Shown here one piece after another: positions 1 through 7,977 of a stretch of DNA of 50,285 bases. Origin of the DNA: Lachnospiraceae bacterium. GTDB taxonomy: Bacteria; Bacillota; Clostridia; Lachnospirales; Lachnospiraceae. Every line of letters starts with the position of its first letter. Position 1 is the stretch's first letter. Below the pieces are notes generated by a model. It did not search any database. It saw nothing but the letters and a program-made list of their open reading frames with translations, and was not told the origin of the DNA. Both the position numbers and the translations under genes were made by a program. The DNA lies in NCBI GenBank assembly GCA_017561085.1, contig JAFZDQ010000101.1, positions 1-50,285 on the forward strand. The letters are read 5' to 3'.

Positions 1-271
1 ACCCATATATCTGCTCCTCCGGCAGATAGTATTCGACTCCTTCAATATAGCACAGAATTTATCCTCTCTGTTGCAATAGTAAATGTTCACTTTTTTATGG
101 ATTTTTTGCTTCGATTGCACATTTACTTTTGCAATCTACGTCCTACTAATTCCTATTATACTCATGAGCAGTACCATAAAATGGACTACATTCCTTCATC
201 AATTTCCCTGAAATTCATTTTTAACCCGTTACTCAACGTGAGAATCACAGTCTTTTCTCACTCATCATCCC
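1..271. other. Left-edge region, no complete gene
   Basis: I see no complete gene here. On the minus strand two overlapping frames in the first 90 bases look protein-like. One reads VNIYYCNREDKFCAI and the other continues IEGVEYYLPEEQIYG, so this could be the start of a gene running off the window, broken by a frameshift. The piece is too short to name. Confidence 0.3.
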
Positions 272-649
272 TCAAACTTCATTCAGTTCCAAAACCCTTT
301 TGATATATTTCACTTTCCGCTCAGCGGGAATCAACCCGTACTGGTAACAAAAAAGCTGCTCCATGATTTCATTGATGCTCTTGGTCCCGCAGTTTCTGAT
401 TTTGCGCAAATCCTCACTGTCTTCAATGGCTTCCACCACTTCCCCAACGGTTCGAAAACCCGCCCGGTGCAGGCAGTTATCGGCACGCATGGACAGTTCC
501 AATACACTTATATCCGCCTCCATCAACGACTGATTGATATAAATCGGAAAGCGGATTTTGCCCTTTCTCCTCTTTTTAATTTCCTCCACATTTGCAGTTG
601 GCACTAACCTCATAATCTCCTCATAAATCGCGCGGCATTTGTCGCTCAT
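272..649 (-). CDS. Orphan RNA polymerase alpha-CTD-like protein
   Basis: This is a 125-aa protein. Residues about 46-101 resemble the C-terminal domain of the RNA polymerase alpha subunit, with the pattern ISVLELSMRADNCLHRAG, then TVGEVVEAI, then LRKIRNCGTKSINEI. That matches the helix-hairpin-helix fold which contacts DNA UP elements and activators. The alpha N-terminal dimerisation domain is absent; residues 1-45 are a short basic helical stretch. I chose the start at 649 because GGGAGGAG lies 6 bases upstream and this avoids overlap with the upstream Lrp-type gene, although the frame stays open further upstream. It probably binds DNA or modulates transcription; the target is unknown. Confidence 0.75.
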   Translation of the reverse strand: MSDKCRAIYEEIMRLVPTANVEEIKKRRKGKIRFPIYINQSLMEADISVLELSMRADNCLHRAGFRTVGEVVEAIEDSEDLRKIRNCGTKSINEIMEQLFCYQYGLIPAERKVKYIKRVLELNEV

Positions 650-710
650 CTCTGACTCCTCCCTTTTGGAGACATCGGCTTCAAGCACCTTGCACCGATT
701 GTAAAAACCG

Positions 711-1217
711 CTACTGCGGCTGCTCTCCTTCCAAATACTCAGGTTTTTGATATCGTACATATTCGACGCCTCCATCTGCATCTTTTATCGTCGAAAGCAA
801 AAGATGCCAACTGAGCCTGCGAATTCCTTTGGTACTCCTAAACAAATGATTCACATGGCTCGACAACGTGTTCATGTTCGGAGCAAAACCCATTGCATGT
901 AATTTACAATCACCGGTGGTGGTGTACAACTGACGGATATATCTGTCGGTAGCCAGCGCATCCACCACTTCCTGATAAAGCGCCGGAGTCGCCTCCACAT
1001 CCAGGATGAACTTCACCCCTTGGGGCACCCTGGTGGTATCAATGACAGCCTGATAGCCTTGTATCACACCGCTTTTTTCCATCGCTTCCATCCGGTTCTT
1101 GACCGCCACACGTGAAAGACCAACCTTCTGCCCAATCTCGGAAAAAGTGGCCCGTGCATTCTCTTTCAAAATAGTTAATATCTGATGATCCAATGCATCT
1201 AAACCTTCTATGTTCAT
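711..1217 (-). CDS. Lrp/AsnC family transcriptional regulator
   Basis: The 168-aa protein has the family layout. An N-terminal winged helix spans about residues 5-55 (LDALDHQILTILKENARATF, then EIGQKVGLSRVAVKNRMEAM), followed by a C-terminal RAM-type ligand/oligomerisation domain with a TTTGDCKLHAMGF core. Members sense amino acids or related metabolites and regulate transport and metabolism. AAGGAGG precedes the ATG by 6 bases, and a good sigma-A promoter lies at 1268-1296. The alpha-CTD-like gene follows 61 bases downstream and may be co-transcribed. The ligand and targets cannot be told from sequence. Confidence 0.9.
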   Translation of the reverse strand: MNIEGLDALDHQILTILKENARATFSEIGQKVGLSRVAVKNRMEAMEKSGVIQGYQAVIDTTRVPQGVKFILDVEATPALYQEVVDALATDRYIRQLYTTTGDCKLHAMGFAPNMNTLSSHVNHLFRSTKGIRRLSWHLLLSTIKDADGGVEYVRYQKPEYLEGEQPQ

Positions 1218-1267
1218 GTTGGTCCTCCTTTTTGCTCCTTGGTTACAGCGTCGACTCTGTATGATTG

Positions 1268-1296
1268 ATTATAGCAGAGTTATTTGGGCGCTACAA
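1268..1296 (-). promoter_or_regulatory. Sigma-A promoter for the Lrp-type gene
   Basis: On the minus strand, -35 TTGTAG (1291-1296) and -10 TATAAT (1268-1273) are separated by exactly 17 bases. They lie about 50 bases upstream of the start codon at 1217. Confidence 0.65.
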
Positions 1297-1892
1297 TATG
1301 GCCGCTTGCGGTGTGAAAGTGCGCGGTTACGTTATGTAAGTTTGAGTGGCAGTTCTGTGGCGAAAGGGAATTTTAGATTTCTCTTGCTTTTCAAACCGCT
1401 CCTTTTAACAACCGGCATTTGTGATAATACCAGCATAAACTATTACAAGTCACATTGTACGGACAACAAAAAAGCACCAAGATTTCTCCTGATGCCTTAG
1501 TTATCACTATATAGTACCCGTACGGTTCCGAACTAGAAACTTTTATAAAAATCCAAAGCAAGAAACCCTCGGAAAATATATATATTTTTTCCTACATACT
1601 GCAATTTCCATAAAAAAGACTCTCCATAATGGAAACAAAGTCTGTAGCTACTAGTCACTGTATCCAATGAAAACTGTGCAAAATAATAACTAGAAAAATT
1701 TCCTTAGGGGTCTCAGTTACTTTTACAAATATTTTGACCGCTGCCTGTTTGCCATGTTTCAAAACAGAGTATAACTAACAGTTTTGCTATCATTATACAC
1801 CTTTTTACACTTCGAATAAGCCTATTTTAAGCACTTTTATATTTTATTCTTATTTCACCTTGCAATTAGTTTTACATTCAATCCTTGAAAAT
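1297..1892. other. Intergenic stretch with no gene seen
   Basis: This is AT-rich sequence between the Lrp-type promoter and the terminator at 1893. I find no reading frame with a ribosome binding site on either strand and no recognisable RNA. It may hold decayed sequence. Confidence 0.4.
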
Positions 1893-1922
1893 AGGCTCTC
1901 CGGAGTTAATTCCGGAGAGCCT
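1893..1922 (-). terminator. Terminator of the RiPP locus
   Basis: An 11-bp perfect stem (AGGCTCTCCGG / CCGGAGAGCCT) with an 8-base loop lies 50 bases past the stop of the 149-aa gene. It is followed on the minus strand by ATTTT. Confidence 0.75.
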
Positions 1923-1972
1923 TACGTGTATATATTATTTTCCTTATATTTTCACATCATTCAACTTCTCTT

Positions 1973-2422
1973 TTAATCAGCCATAACTCCACATGCCTCT
2001 AAAGCATCATACACACACCGAAATGCCCACGTATTGTATTCGCTCTCTTCCGCTGATTTTTGCTTTGCCGATTTAAATGCGCCCTTTAACTTATTGGACT
2101 GATATTCCATATTTAGCATTCCACCACCAATATGTTGTGCAGAAGCAGTTCCTGCGGAATACATTGAAATGACACGAGTTTTATTTAAATTTCTTATCAC
2201 TAATACTATTGTATGATAATCCAAATTCTGCGGATTGTATATAACTAAACACGGGTCTTTTGATAAAAGACCTGCTTTTATCCCATCCCTTTTTGTCGCT
2301 ATAGGAACACCCTCATTCCTAAAATTCTGTACAATTACTTCTTCCAAATAATCTAATGTCAAGTCACCACACGGAATAAATTCTGTATCAAAAATAGAAC
2401 CCATTTTGTTATAATCAAACAT
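1973..2422 (-). CDS. Unknown protein at end of RiPP locus
   Basis: I do not recognise this 149-aa protein. It has no signal peptide, membrane segment or cysteine-rich motif. The middle, about residues 55-85, is beta-rich (CLVIYNPQNL, IVLVIRNL), followed by a small-residue stretch SAGTASAQHIGGGM and a charged helical end. GAGGTGGG precedes the ATG. It lies downstream of the precursor gene on the same strand, with a strong hairpin between them and a terminator after it, so it is probably the last gene of the RiPP transcript. Immunity or accessory processing are possible roles but nothing in the sequence proves either. Confidence 0.7.
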   Translation of the reverse strand: MFDYNKMGSIFDTEFIPCGDLTLDYLEEVIVQNFRNEGVPIATKRDGIKAGLLSKDPCLVIYNPQNLDYHTIVLVIRNLNKTRVISMYSAGTASAQHIGGGMLNMEYQSNKLKGAFKSAKQKSAEESEYNTWAFRCVYDALEACGVMAD

Positions 2423-2473
2423 AACCCACCTCGTAAATTCTTTTCATAACTTAACAATCATTGGATAAATCTG

Positions 2474-2506
2474 ACGGGGATAAAATCGTATAGATTTTAT
2501 CCCCGT
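2474..2506 (-). terminator. Intra-operon hairpin after precursor gene
   Basis: A 14-bp perfect inverted repeat (ACGGGGATAAAATC with its complement, 5-base loop) starts 29 bases past the precursor stop. No U-run follows on the minus strand. It therefore looks like an RNA-stabilising or leaky attenuating hairpin that would raise precursor over downstream expression. Confidence 0.6.
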
Positions 2507-2535
2507 TAAAGATTCCTTAATACTAGTACTAACAT

Positions 2536-2661
2536 TTAGTGATCATTCTGATACATAGATTTTACACAATGTCCACCGGCACAAGATGTCATTTCACTAG
2601 CTTCTGACTGAATCTTGATAGATACTTCTACCTTCTGTACTTCAGGCTTCTGATAACTCAT
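2536..2661 (-). CDS. Candidate RiPP precursor peptide, 41 aa
   Basis: This short gene is preceded by AAAGGAGG 9 bases before the ATG and encodes 41 residues. The first 22 or so form a charged leader-like segment starting MSYQKPEVQKVEV. The C-terminal part carries two cysteines in TSCAGGHCVKSMYQ, with Cys at about residues 28 and 33. It lies 26 bases after the SPASM-encoding frame of a radical SAM maturase and in the same transcript as a PqqD-like protein. That is the standard architecture for radical-SAM RiPPs, where the PqqD-like protein binds the leader and the maturase forms cross-links on core residues. A sactipeptide- or ranthipeptide-like thioether at the CAGGHC motif is an inference; another chemistry is possible. 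I do not recognise the family. Confidence 0.75.
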   Translation of the reverse strand: MSYQKPEVQKVEVSIKIQSEASEMTSCAGGHCVKSMYQNDH

Positions 2662-2687
2662 ATCATTTTCCTCCTTTCATATTTTTC

Positions 2688-3068
2688 TTATAAATCAGCC
2701 TGTTTTAAGGCTTCATCATAATCCACTTCTCCACAATAAAATGCTTTTCTTATTTTAGCCACTTTGCATTTTGTACAATCTACAACTTCCATATCTCCGT
2801 ATTTAGCATCCATCTCTGCCGGACAACTATCACAGAAATAAACAGCATCACATTTTTTGCATTTATTCTTTTCACTTGCTTCATATTTCTTATAAATAGA
2901 AAACTGTTCCCAAATATAATCAAATGAATGCGTTAGCAAATTAATACCTTTATGCCTTAGTTTCATACACGGAAGCATATTTCCTTTATAATCAATAACA
3001 AAACTATTCATAGCCACATTACAAGTATATACATGTGTATCACTCTGTAACTCTTTAGTTTTCAACAT
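2688..3068 (-). CDS. SPASM domain half of split radical SAM maturase
   Basis: This frame encodes the C-terminal, auxiliary iron-sulfur part of a peptide-modifying radical SAM enzyme. Cysteines at residues 16 and 34 flank the SPASM signature (DYKGNMLPC). They are followed by CxxCxxxxxCxxC at 70-82 and CxxC at 98-101, enough for two auxiliary 4Fe-4S clusters. The ATG at 3068 has no convincing ribosome binding site. The same frame stays open upstream to 3119 (EDSEVADHKKVTSRED), overlapping the end of the radical SAM core gene. The two frames were therefore one gene, about 370 residues, separated by one lost base. It is probably a frameshifted gene, a sequencing error or, less likely, recoding. 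Confidence 0.75.
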   Translation of the reverse strand: MLKTKELQSDTHVYTCNVAMNSFVIDYKGNMLPCMKLRHKGINLLTHSFDYIWEQFSIYKKYEASEKNKCKKCDAVYFCDSCPAEMDAKYGDMEVVDCTKCKVAKIRKAFYCGEVDYDEALKQADL

Positions 3069-3085
3069 AATATCTTCTCTTGATG

Positions 3086-3808
3086 TTACCTTCTTATGAT
3101 CTGCAACTTCTGAATCCTCTCATCAAATTCGTAACGAAGAGCATCAGACAATTTCGTTTGATATTCCCTGGGTTTTTCCGAACCATCAATAGTATCATGG
3201 ATATCAAATGAAAAAACTATTTGAAGTCCCATTTCATCTGCAACCTGCTTCATATCCTGCATTTCAAACAAAGTATATGTTAATATAGGAGACTTTAATG
3301 CTACTCTAACTCCTGCATTCTTCAATTTGTAACAGTTCTCTTTTACTACAGAAAAAGCACCTTTTATTCCTGTTATCTTTTCATATGTATTATCATTTGC
3401 CCCATACAAAGAAATAGATACCAATAGCGGTGGATATTCTTGTAACGCAAGAATAATTTCATCACTAAAAAGATAACCGTTCGTAAATAACTCCACTAAA
3501 AATCCCTTTTTCTTGGCATATAAATATATCTCTAGAAAATCTCTCCTGGCTAATATTTCTCCACCTGTCAAAGTCAAAAACAAAATCCCTTTTTCGCACA
3601 ATATATCAAGTATATTTTTTACTTGTTCTGTTGTTAATTCATCCGGCACATGAAAATTCTGAAGATAGCAATGCACACAATTAAAATTACATTTAGAAGT
3701 AAGTTCAAACAACACGGCATATGCTTTTCTTTCATTCATCCACCTCGTCCTTGTTGTTTCATCAAACTTTAAAACTTGAGAATAGAGACTCTCATTTAAC
3801 TCTTCCAT
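3086..3808 (-). CDS. Radical SAM core of RiPP maturase (frameshifted)
   Basis: The 240-aa product has the radical SAM cluster motif CNFNCVHC (Cys 40, 44, 47), with a preceding beta strand, and the TGGE SAM-binding motif at 81-84. These mark an enzyme that makes the 5'-deoxyadenosyl radical. GGAGGGATGAA precedes the ATG, and the start overlaps the end of the PqqD-like gene, so translation is coupled. The frame ends at a TAA (3086-3088) in a segment, QKLQIIRR, that does not look like a natural end, and the missing SPASM domain continues in the -1 frame. As written, the core alone would lack the auxiliary clusters that peptide-modifying members need. Confidence 0.85.
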   Translation of the reverse strand: MEELNESLYSQVLKFDETTRTRWMNERKAYAVLFELTSKCNFNCVHCYLQNFHVPDELTTEQVKNILDILCEKGILFLTLTGGEILARRDFLEIYLYAKKKGFLVELFTNGYLFSDEIILALQEYPPLLVSISLYGANDNTYEKITGIKGAFSVVKENCYKLKNAGVRVALKSPILTYTLFEMQDMKQVADEMGLQIVFSFDIHDTIDGSEKPREYQTKLSDALRYEFDERIQKLQIIRR

Positions 3809-3809
3809 T

Positions 3810-4103
3810 TCATCCCTCCATTTTCACCAAATATCCTTCACAACAAAGAAAATTCACAAAATCTTTCACATCGTCATAGACAAGTTTCCAATCAATATCA
3901 TCATTAATTTCCTTTATCAATAAATCAGTCATAGACTCGATATCATCAACCAAATCAAGAGACTCCCAAATATAGTTCCCTATTTCATTAATCTGATATA
4001 GATAACATCTATCTTGAGAATAATTCATCTTAATATCTATCAGATAAAATAAGTCGTGAATTTTACGATTAACAATTCCTTCTCTTCTATATATTTTTTT
4101 CAT
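3810..4103 (-). CDS. PqqD-like RiPP recognition protein
   Basis: This 97-aa protein resembles PqqD-family RiPP recognition elements. An N-terminal beta strand region (REGIVNRKI, FYLID) leads to the conserved turn LYQINEIGNYIWESLD, then helices ending DFVNFLCCEGYLV. In known pathways such proteins bind the precursor leader and present it to the radical SAM enzyme. The start at 4103 is supported by GAGGTG 6 bases upstream; an upstream in-frame ATG at 4121 has no such site. It is immediately followed by the maturase gene. Confidence 0.8.
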   Translation of the reverse strand: MKKIYRREGIVNRKIHDLFYLIDIKMNYSQDRCYLYQINEIGNYIWESLDLVDDIESMTDLLIKEINDDIDWKLVYDDVKDFVNFLCCEGYLVKMEG

Positions 4104-4170
4104 AATAATCACCTCATCCATATGTTTATTACAAAAAGTGTTATCATTATTTTATATAACAAATTGTGTC

Positions 4171-4722
4171 TTACTTATTTTGTATCATCATTGCTACATC
4201 TTTAATATCAGGCATTATTACTATCATATCTTCCTTTACCTCTACTATATCATTCCCATTCTCCTGATATTTTTCTTTTAAAACACTTCCCATATGCCTT
4301 ACATATTGTTTCAGTTTGGAGCCATTAATATCATACCCCTTAATAATTGTACTTATCTCAATACTATCATTTTCTAATAATTTTACTGCATACCCGTCTT
4401 GCCTAACTTTATCAGTATCTATATTACTTGCATTGTCCCTCACAGAAACACACATATATCGTGTCGGATAGCCATCATCCGTAAAATTACGATGTATTGC
4501 AATTAATCTCCCACCAAAATTATTACGCATTTTTTCTACCTCGTAATATACATATTGGGTAAAAGAGTCTCCATTGTTTTGAGTCAAGGAATTTAAAAAA
4601 GCGTCATTATTTTTCTTATCCCAATTAATTCTCAAAATTCCTAATACCAACCATCCAATTCCACAAGTAAAATTACCAACTATAAAAATAACTAATCCAT
4701 GCAAATACCACGGTCTTTTCAT
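4171..4722 (-). CDS. Unknown membrane-anchored protein
   Basis: The protein is 183 aa from the start at 4722, supported by GGAGG 7 bases upstream. Residues about 7-31 form one hydrophobic segment (LVIFIVGNFTCGIGWLVLGI). The remainder is a soluble domain of mixed alpha/beta character with no motif I know. The start codon sits one base past the stop of the 131-aa gene upstream, so the pair is translationally coupled. It lies just upstream of the RiPP genes on the same strand, but 67 bases of AT-rich sequence separate it from the PqqD-like gene and a role there is unproven. Confidence 0.65.
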   Translation of the reverse strand: MKRPWYLHGLVIFIVGNFTCGIGWLVLGILRINWDKKNNDAFLNSLTQNNGDSFTQYVYYEVEKMRNNFGGRLIAIHRNFTDDGYPTRYMCVSVRDNASNIDTDKVRQDGYAVKLLENDSIEISTIIKGYDINGSKLKQYVRHMGSVLKEKYQENGNDIVEVKEDMIVIMPDIKDVAMMIQNK

Positions 4723-4723
4723 A

Positions 4724-5119
4724 TTATTCCTCCACCCCTTCATTCTCACACAATTCCATTGCCCACCACATAAACGGGGCATTTCTAATTCTCTCGCAGT
4801 CACATTCTGGCCAAACACTATCTCTTAGCAATTCTTCTTCAACTAATTCCTGATACTCCTTTATCGCATTAGTTTGAAAAATCAATTGACATGCTGTTTT
4901 CTTGGAAAAGAATTCGTCTTCACCAATGTACGCTACAACCATACCATACATAGCTGCAGCATTCTTATTGCCGCTTTCTGCCAAAATAGAAAGTCCATTT
5001 TCAAGAACTTTGCACATTTTCTCATCCTTTTCATTTGTAAACATAGTCATCTGCATAATCATGCTATTAATATGTTTCATATTTTCTTCATAAACTTTAA
5101 CTAATTCTTCTTTTTTCAT
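4724..5119 (-). CDS. Unknown small helical protein
   Basis: The product is 131 residues, mostly helical and acidic, with repeated Met and Glu and a tryptophan-rich end (PFMWWAMELCENEG). There is no signal peptide or membrane segment. AGAGAGG lies about 9 bases before the ATG. It is coupled to the downstream membrane-anchored gene. The size, acidity and setting among LRR and DUF genes resemble small immunity proteins, but no family is recognised. Confidence 0.6.
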   Translation of the reverse strand: MKKEELVKVYEENMKHINSMIMQMTMFTNEKDEKMCKVLENGLSILAESGNKNAAAMYGMVVAYIGEDEFFSKKTACQLIFQTNAIKEYQELVEEELLRDSVWPECDCERIRNAPFMWWAMELCENEGVEE

Positions 5120-5144
5120 GTATATGTACCTCTCTGATTCAATT

Positions 5145-5954
5145 TCAATTCCTGAATATTTCTTCTGTAATCTCTACATCTGATTCATTTGTAATATCAT
5201 TAATTGACGTCACTTGAGAATAAGAGAATGCACCTTTTCCTATTTCCCGTAAACTTTTGGGTAAAAGTATATTCTTTAAATTTGATCCTCGAAAAGCATC
5301 TTTTCCTATAGACTCAACACCCTTTAAATCTATACTTTCCATCATTTTAGTTGATAAGAATGCTCTACTACCAATTTTTTTGGTTGTATCTGCCAATACA
5401 ATCGAAACTACATCACTTCCTTCAAATGCTGCATTTCCGATTTCTTCAACTCCTTCCGGAATTACCAGTTTCTTTTCATCACCTAAATACCCTATCATGC
5501 AACCATCTGAAGTAATAACAAAGTCATCTTCTCCATTCCATCCGTGATTTATAGCCGTAATAATTCGAAATGACGTATCATAAGCAAATCTTTTTCCTTT
5601 ATAAATAAATTCCACTTCCTGTCCTAATTCACCAAGTCCAAAATATATATATAATGCTACCTTCTTTTTAAACAAAAAAGATATATAACAATCTTCCAGT
5701 TCACAAATCATTTCCGTTGAACGATTAATATCAAAAGCATTTTCTATAGCACGATATTTAATGCCCTCTAAATCAGAAATGTTAAGCATCGTTTTACATC
5801 TATTTACTATTAAATATCCCTGTTCATCTGCACCATAATCAGAATCAAAATCAGGATCTTCCGAAACAATAATGTTACCAAAATAAGCGCCTGATACGTC
5901 CTGTGCTTTTTTTATCACTTCTTTTAATTTCTTTATAAAAATACATCTCTCCAT
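5145..5954 (-). CDS. BspA-type leucine-rich repeat (LRR_5) protein
   Basis: The 269-aa protein has an N-terminal half I do not recognise. Its C-terminal half carries LRR_5 repeats of the BspA/Treponema type (LVIPEGVEEIGNAAFEGS, IGSRAFLSTK, IGKDAFRGSNLKNILLP, IGKGAFSYS). No signal peptide is present, so it probably stays in the cytoplasm, unlike many BspA-like surface proteins. The ATG at 5954 is preceded by AAAGGAG at good spacing; a TTG two codons earlier is too close to that site. LRR_5 domains usually mediate protein binding. Confidence 0.75.
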   Translation of the reverse strand: MERCIFIKKLKEVIKKAQDVSGAYFGNIIVSEDPDFDSDYGADEQGYLIVNRCKTMLNISDLEGIKYRAIENAFDINRSTEMICELEDCYISFLFKKKVALYIYFGLGELGQEVEFIYKGKRFAYDTSFRIITAINHGWNGEDDFVITSDGCMIGYLGDEKKLVIPEGVEEIGNAAFEGSDVVSIVLADTTKKIGSRAFLSTKMMESIDLKGVESIGKDAFRGSNLKNILLPKSLREIGKGAFSYSQVTSINDITNESDVEITEEIFRN

Positions 5955-6259
5955 ACGCAAAGCTCCTTTAATATATTTTTATCTAACTAAATAATTGCAC
6001 AATACGAAGCAAATTTTGGTCCAAAACCTATCATTATATGACCAACTAATTAGCAAATATCTATTATTTCACGTTATATGCACATTTAAATATATATCGG
6101 TAAAAAAGTAATTAAAGTTTACACTATCTATCCTTACTTACCATTCAAAAAGCTTCCTATTCCATCATAAAATGTAAATGAATTGATTTTCATATTGCAT
6201 ACTCGTTTTGGGGGAAATTTTGCAACCTGTTGTATTTTTCAAGTCTGAGTTACTCTGAG
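5955..6259. other. AT-rich intergenic region, nothing recognised
   Basis: About 300 bases of very AT-rich sequence. I see no open frame with a ribosome binding site and no clear hairpin terminator. It probably holds the promoter of the LRR gene. Confidence 0.35.
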
Positions 6260-6700
6260 TTATTCATGTGCCGCACGCTCCAAAATGTCCATCGTTTTGG
6301 GACAATAAGCTGAGCGAAAATACTTGTCTAACAATCTCCGAAATACATCATATTTCGGAGCTATAAAAGCAAACAATGTTACGCAACTTCTGACTTTATA
6401 ACAATCTACTTCCCACATAATTGACAAAATATCATCTGTCTGCACATGAAACAAAGCCTCACAGATTTCCAGCAAGCGCTCTCTCAGGACGTCATTTTCA
6501 ATATAGGCCTTGGCTTCCCCAACTCCCTTAATTCCGTAGTATTTAGAATATTCCGAGTATCCCAAGCCTTCAACTTGAGGAAAAATAAACCATATCCAAT
6601 GCGTTTCTTTGTTACCATTTTTAATTTCTTCAAGCGCCCGTTTATATGTATCATTATAGTCCTGTGCATCTAAAAATCGCTTAAGATTAAATTTTTCCAC
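6260..6700 (-). CDS. DUF1810 family protein
   Basis: The 146-aa protein matches the DUF1810 pattern. It opens with FNLKRFLDAQDYNDTYKRAL, then has the conserved THWIWFIFPQ, GLGYSEYSKYYGI and the closing DxxKVRSCVTLF region. The biochemical role of the family is not established. It starts with GTG at 6700, preceded by AGGTGGAG with good spacing. The previous gene ends 18 bases upstream, so the two are probably co-transcribed. Confidence 0.85.
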   Translation of the reverse strand: MEKFNLKRFLDAQDYNDTYKRALEEIKNGNKETHWIWFIFPQVEGLGYSEYSKYYGIKGVGEAKAYIENDVLRERLLEICEALFHVQTDDILSIMWEVDCYKVRSCVTLFAFIAPKYDVFRRLLDKYFRSAYCPKTMDILERAAHE

Positions 6701-6718
6701 CGGTTCTCCACCTTTCTT

Positions 6719-7312
6719 TCACTCGTTGTTTTTATAATATCTTTTCTTTGCCGCACGTACATTTTTCCAGCGGTTTTTGCTATAGCCATTACAAGCGGAT
6801 TCCCATATCAAAAATTCCATAAAAAAGTGTTCCTGCTCAAATCCTGACAGGTCAGCCACTTCACAATTTACTAATGCCACGCAATTAAGTCCGGTAAACA
6901 AGTCACCTCTATTTAAATCCAGCAAAATATCAAGATTATCCACTTTCACATTTTCCAAAAGCAACATACGGCATTCCTTATGTGAATTCAAAAAATCAAG
7001 GTTCCTTATATTTTCACCCTGCATAATACTTAGGTCCCGCAAGTCCTCAAAGTTCGAAATAAAACTATAATCCTTAAGCGGTGCCCAAATATAGCATCCA
7101 AGCACTTTAAGAGACATTAACTTATCCATTATTTCATCATCTTCTAAATCTTCCGGTGCAAAGTATACATTAGGGATACACATATTATAGCTATGGGCTG
7201 TTACTTCCCACGGAATAGGAATCGCTTTTTTCGCTACTCCATCTGGTGTTATCCCAATATTGATATACTGACGCTCCTTTTCAAACAATTTCATTTTCTC
7301 TTCCTGCAACAT
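6719..7312 (-). CDS. Unknown protein with leucine-rich segments
   Basis: This 197-aa soluble protein is one I cannot name. The central part, about residues 95-160, has leucine-rich-like spacing (LRDLSIMQGENIRNLDFLN, MLLLENVKVDNLDILLDLN). The N-terminus is mixed (INIGITPDGVAKKAIPIP) and the end is basic. GGGAGGAAT precedes the ATG. With DUF1810 downstream and DUF6273 upstream it belongs to a run of accessory genes. LRR-like immunity proteins have this shape, but no partner toxin is adjacent. Confidence 0.6.
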   Translation of the reverse strand: MLQEEKMKLFEKERQYINIGITPDGVAKKAIPIPWEVTAHSYNMCIPNVYFAPEDLEDDEIMDKLMSLKVLGCYIWAPLKDYSFISNFEDLRDLSIMQGENIRNLDFLNSHKECRMLLLENVKVDNLDILLDLNRGDLFTGLNCVALVNCEVADLSGFEQEHFFMEFLIWESACNGYSKNRWKNVRAAKKRYYKNNE

Positions 7313-7344
7313 AAAAGCATTCCTCCCTCCCGTTTTCCTAATGT

Positions 7345-7977
7345 TTACTTTTCCTTAAGCAGGGCCAAATCAACCCACATTGCCGGTCTTATTCCAATTT
7401 CATCTGCGTCTACGTCGATTCCTTCCAGGTTAATTTGACCAATCTCATTAACTACACTCATCATATTCTGCTCTTCGCCGGGTGTTCTGGTCCACCATTT
7501 GTGCCAAAAGCTTTCTATCTCCATTTTTCCGTGATTTTCATCAATCATAAACATTTCAGCACGCGCATCAAAGTCTTTTTCCATAAAGTACTTATTAACT
7601 TCCGAAACACTTAACAGGAAAATTTTATCTTCAGTATCATTTCCGCCCAAAGTTGCATATTCGCTATTATTCTCTGCTCTAACAACAGTCGTCAAGACTG
7701 ACTTCTTCTCCGTTTCCGAAAATGCTTTTTCAAAAAACTCCCTATTCAAATATTTTCTCAGATAGGACTTTTCCCAAGTCATCGGTTTTGCAGGCTCAAA
7801 AAAAGTGTTCGAACCGTCAAAGAACTCCCAATCAATACAATCTCTCACTATTACTAATGCCTTATCTTCCTTTTGCTGCAACACAATCCACTTTAGCGCA
7901 ACCATAACTTCAATTGGATTGGGTTTTGTTCCTCCGGGCATCTGCCATTTTCCAATTGTCATATATTGTCTTTTCAT
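7345..7977 (-). CDS. DUF6273 domain protein
   Basis: The 210-aa protein has the DUF6273 layout. A beta-rich start (ALKWIVLQQKEDKALVIV) leads to the conserved TWEKSYLRKYLNREFFEKAF, then EDKIFLLSVSEVNKYF, and finally WWTRTPG with a C-terminal IGIRPAMWVDL. The family occurs in clostridia, often in secreted or surface proteins, and its role is unknown. No signal peptide is seen. The start overlaps the stop of the S51 peptidase gene, which suggests coupled translation. Confidence 0.8.
   Translation of the reverse strand: MKRQYMTIGKWQMPGGTKPNPIEVMVALKWIVLQQKEDKALVIVRDCIDWEFFDGSNTFFEPAKPMTWEKSYLRKYLNREFFEKAFSETEKKSVLTTVVRAENNSEYATLGGNDTEDKIFLLSVSEVNKYFMEKDFDARAEMFMIDENHGKMEIESFWHKWWTRTPGEEQNMMSVVNEIGQINLEGIDVDADEIGIRPAMWVDLALLKEK

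Noticed and set aside
97-303. Plus-strand open frame of 68 codons
   Set aside because: No ribosome binding site, low-complexity composition, and overlap with the end of the alpha-CTD-like gene.
1210-1500. Plus-strand open frame of 96 codons over the Lrp-type promoter
   Set aside because: It covers the promoter of the minus-strand gene and has no protein-like pattern or ribosome binding site.
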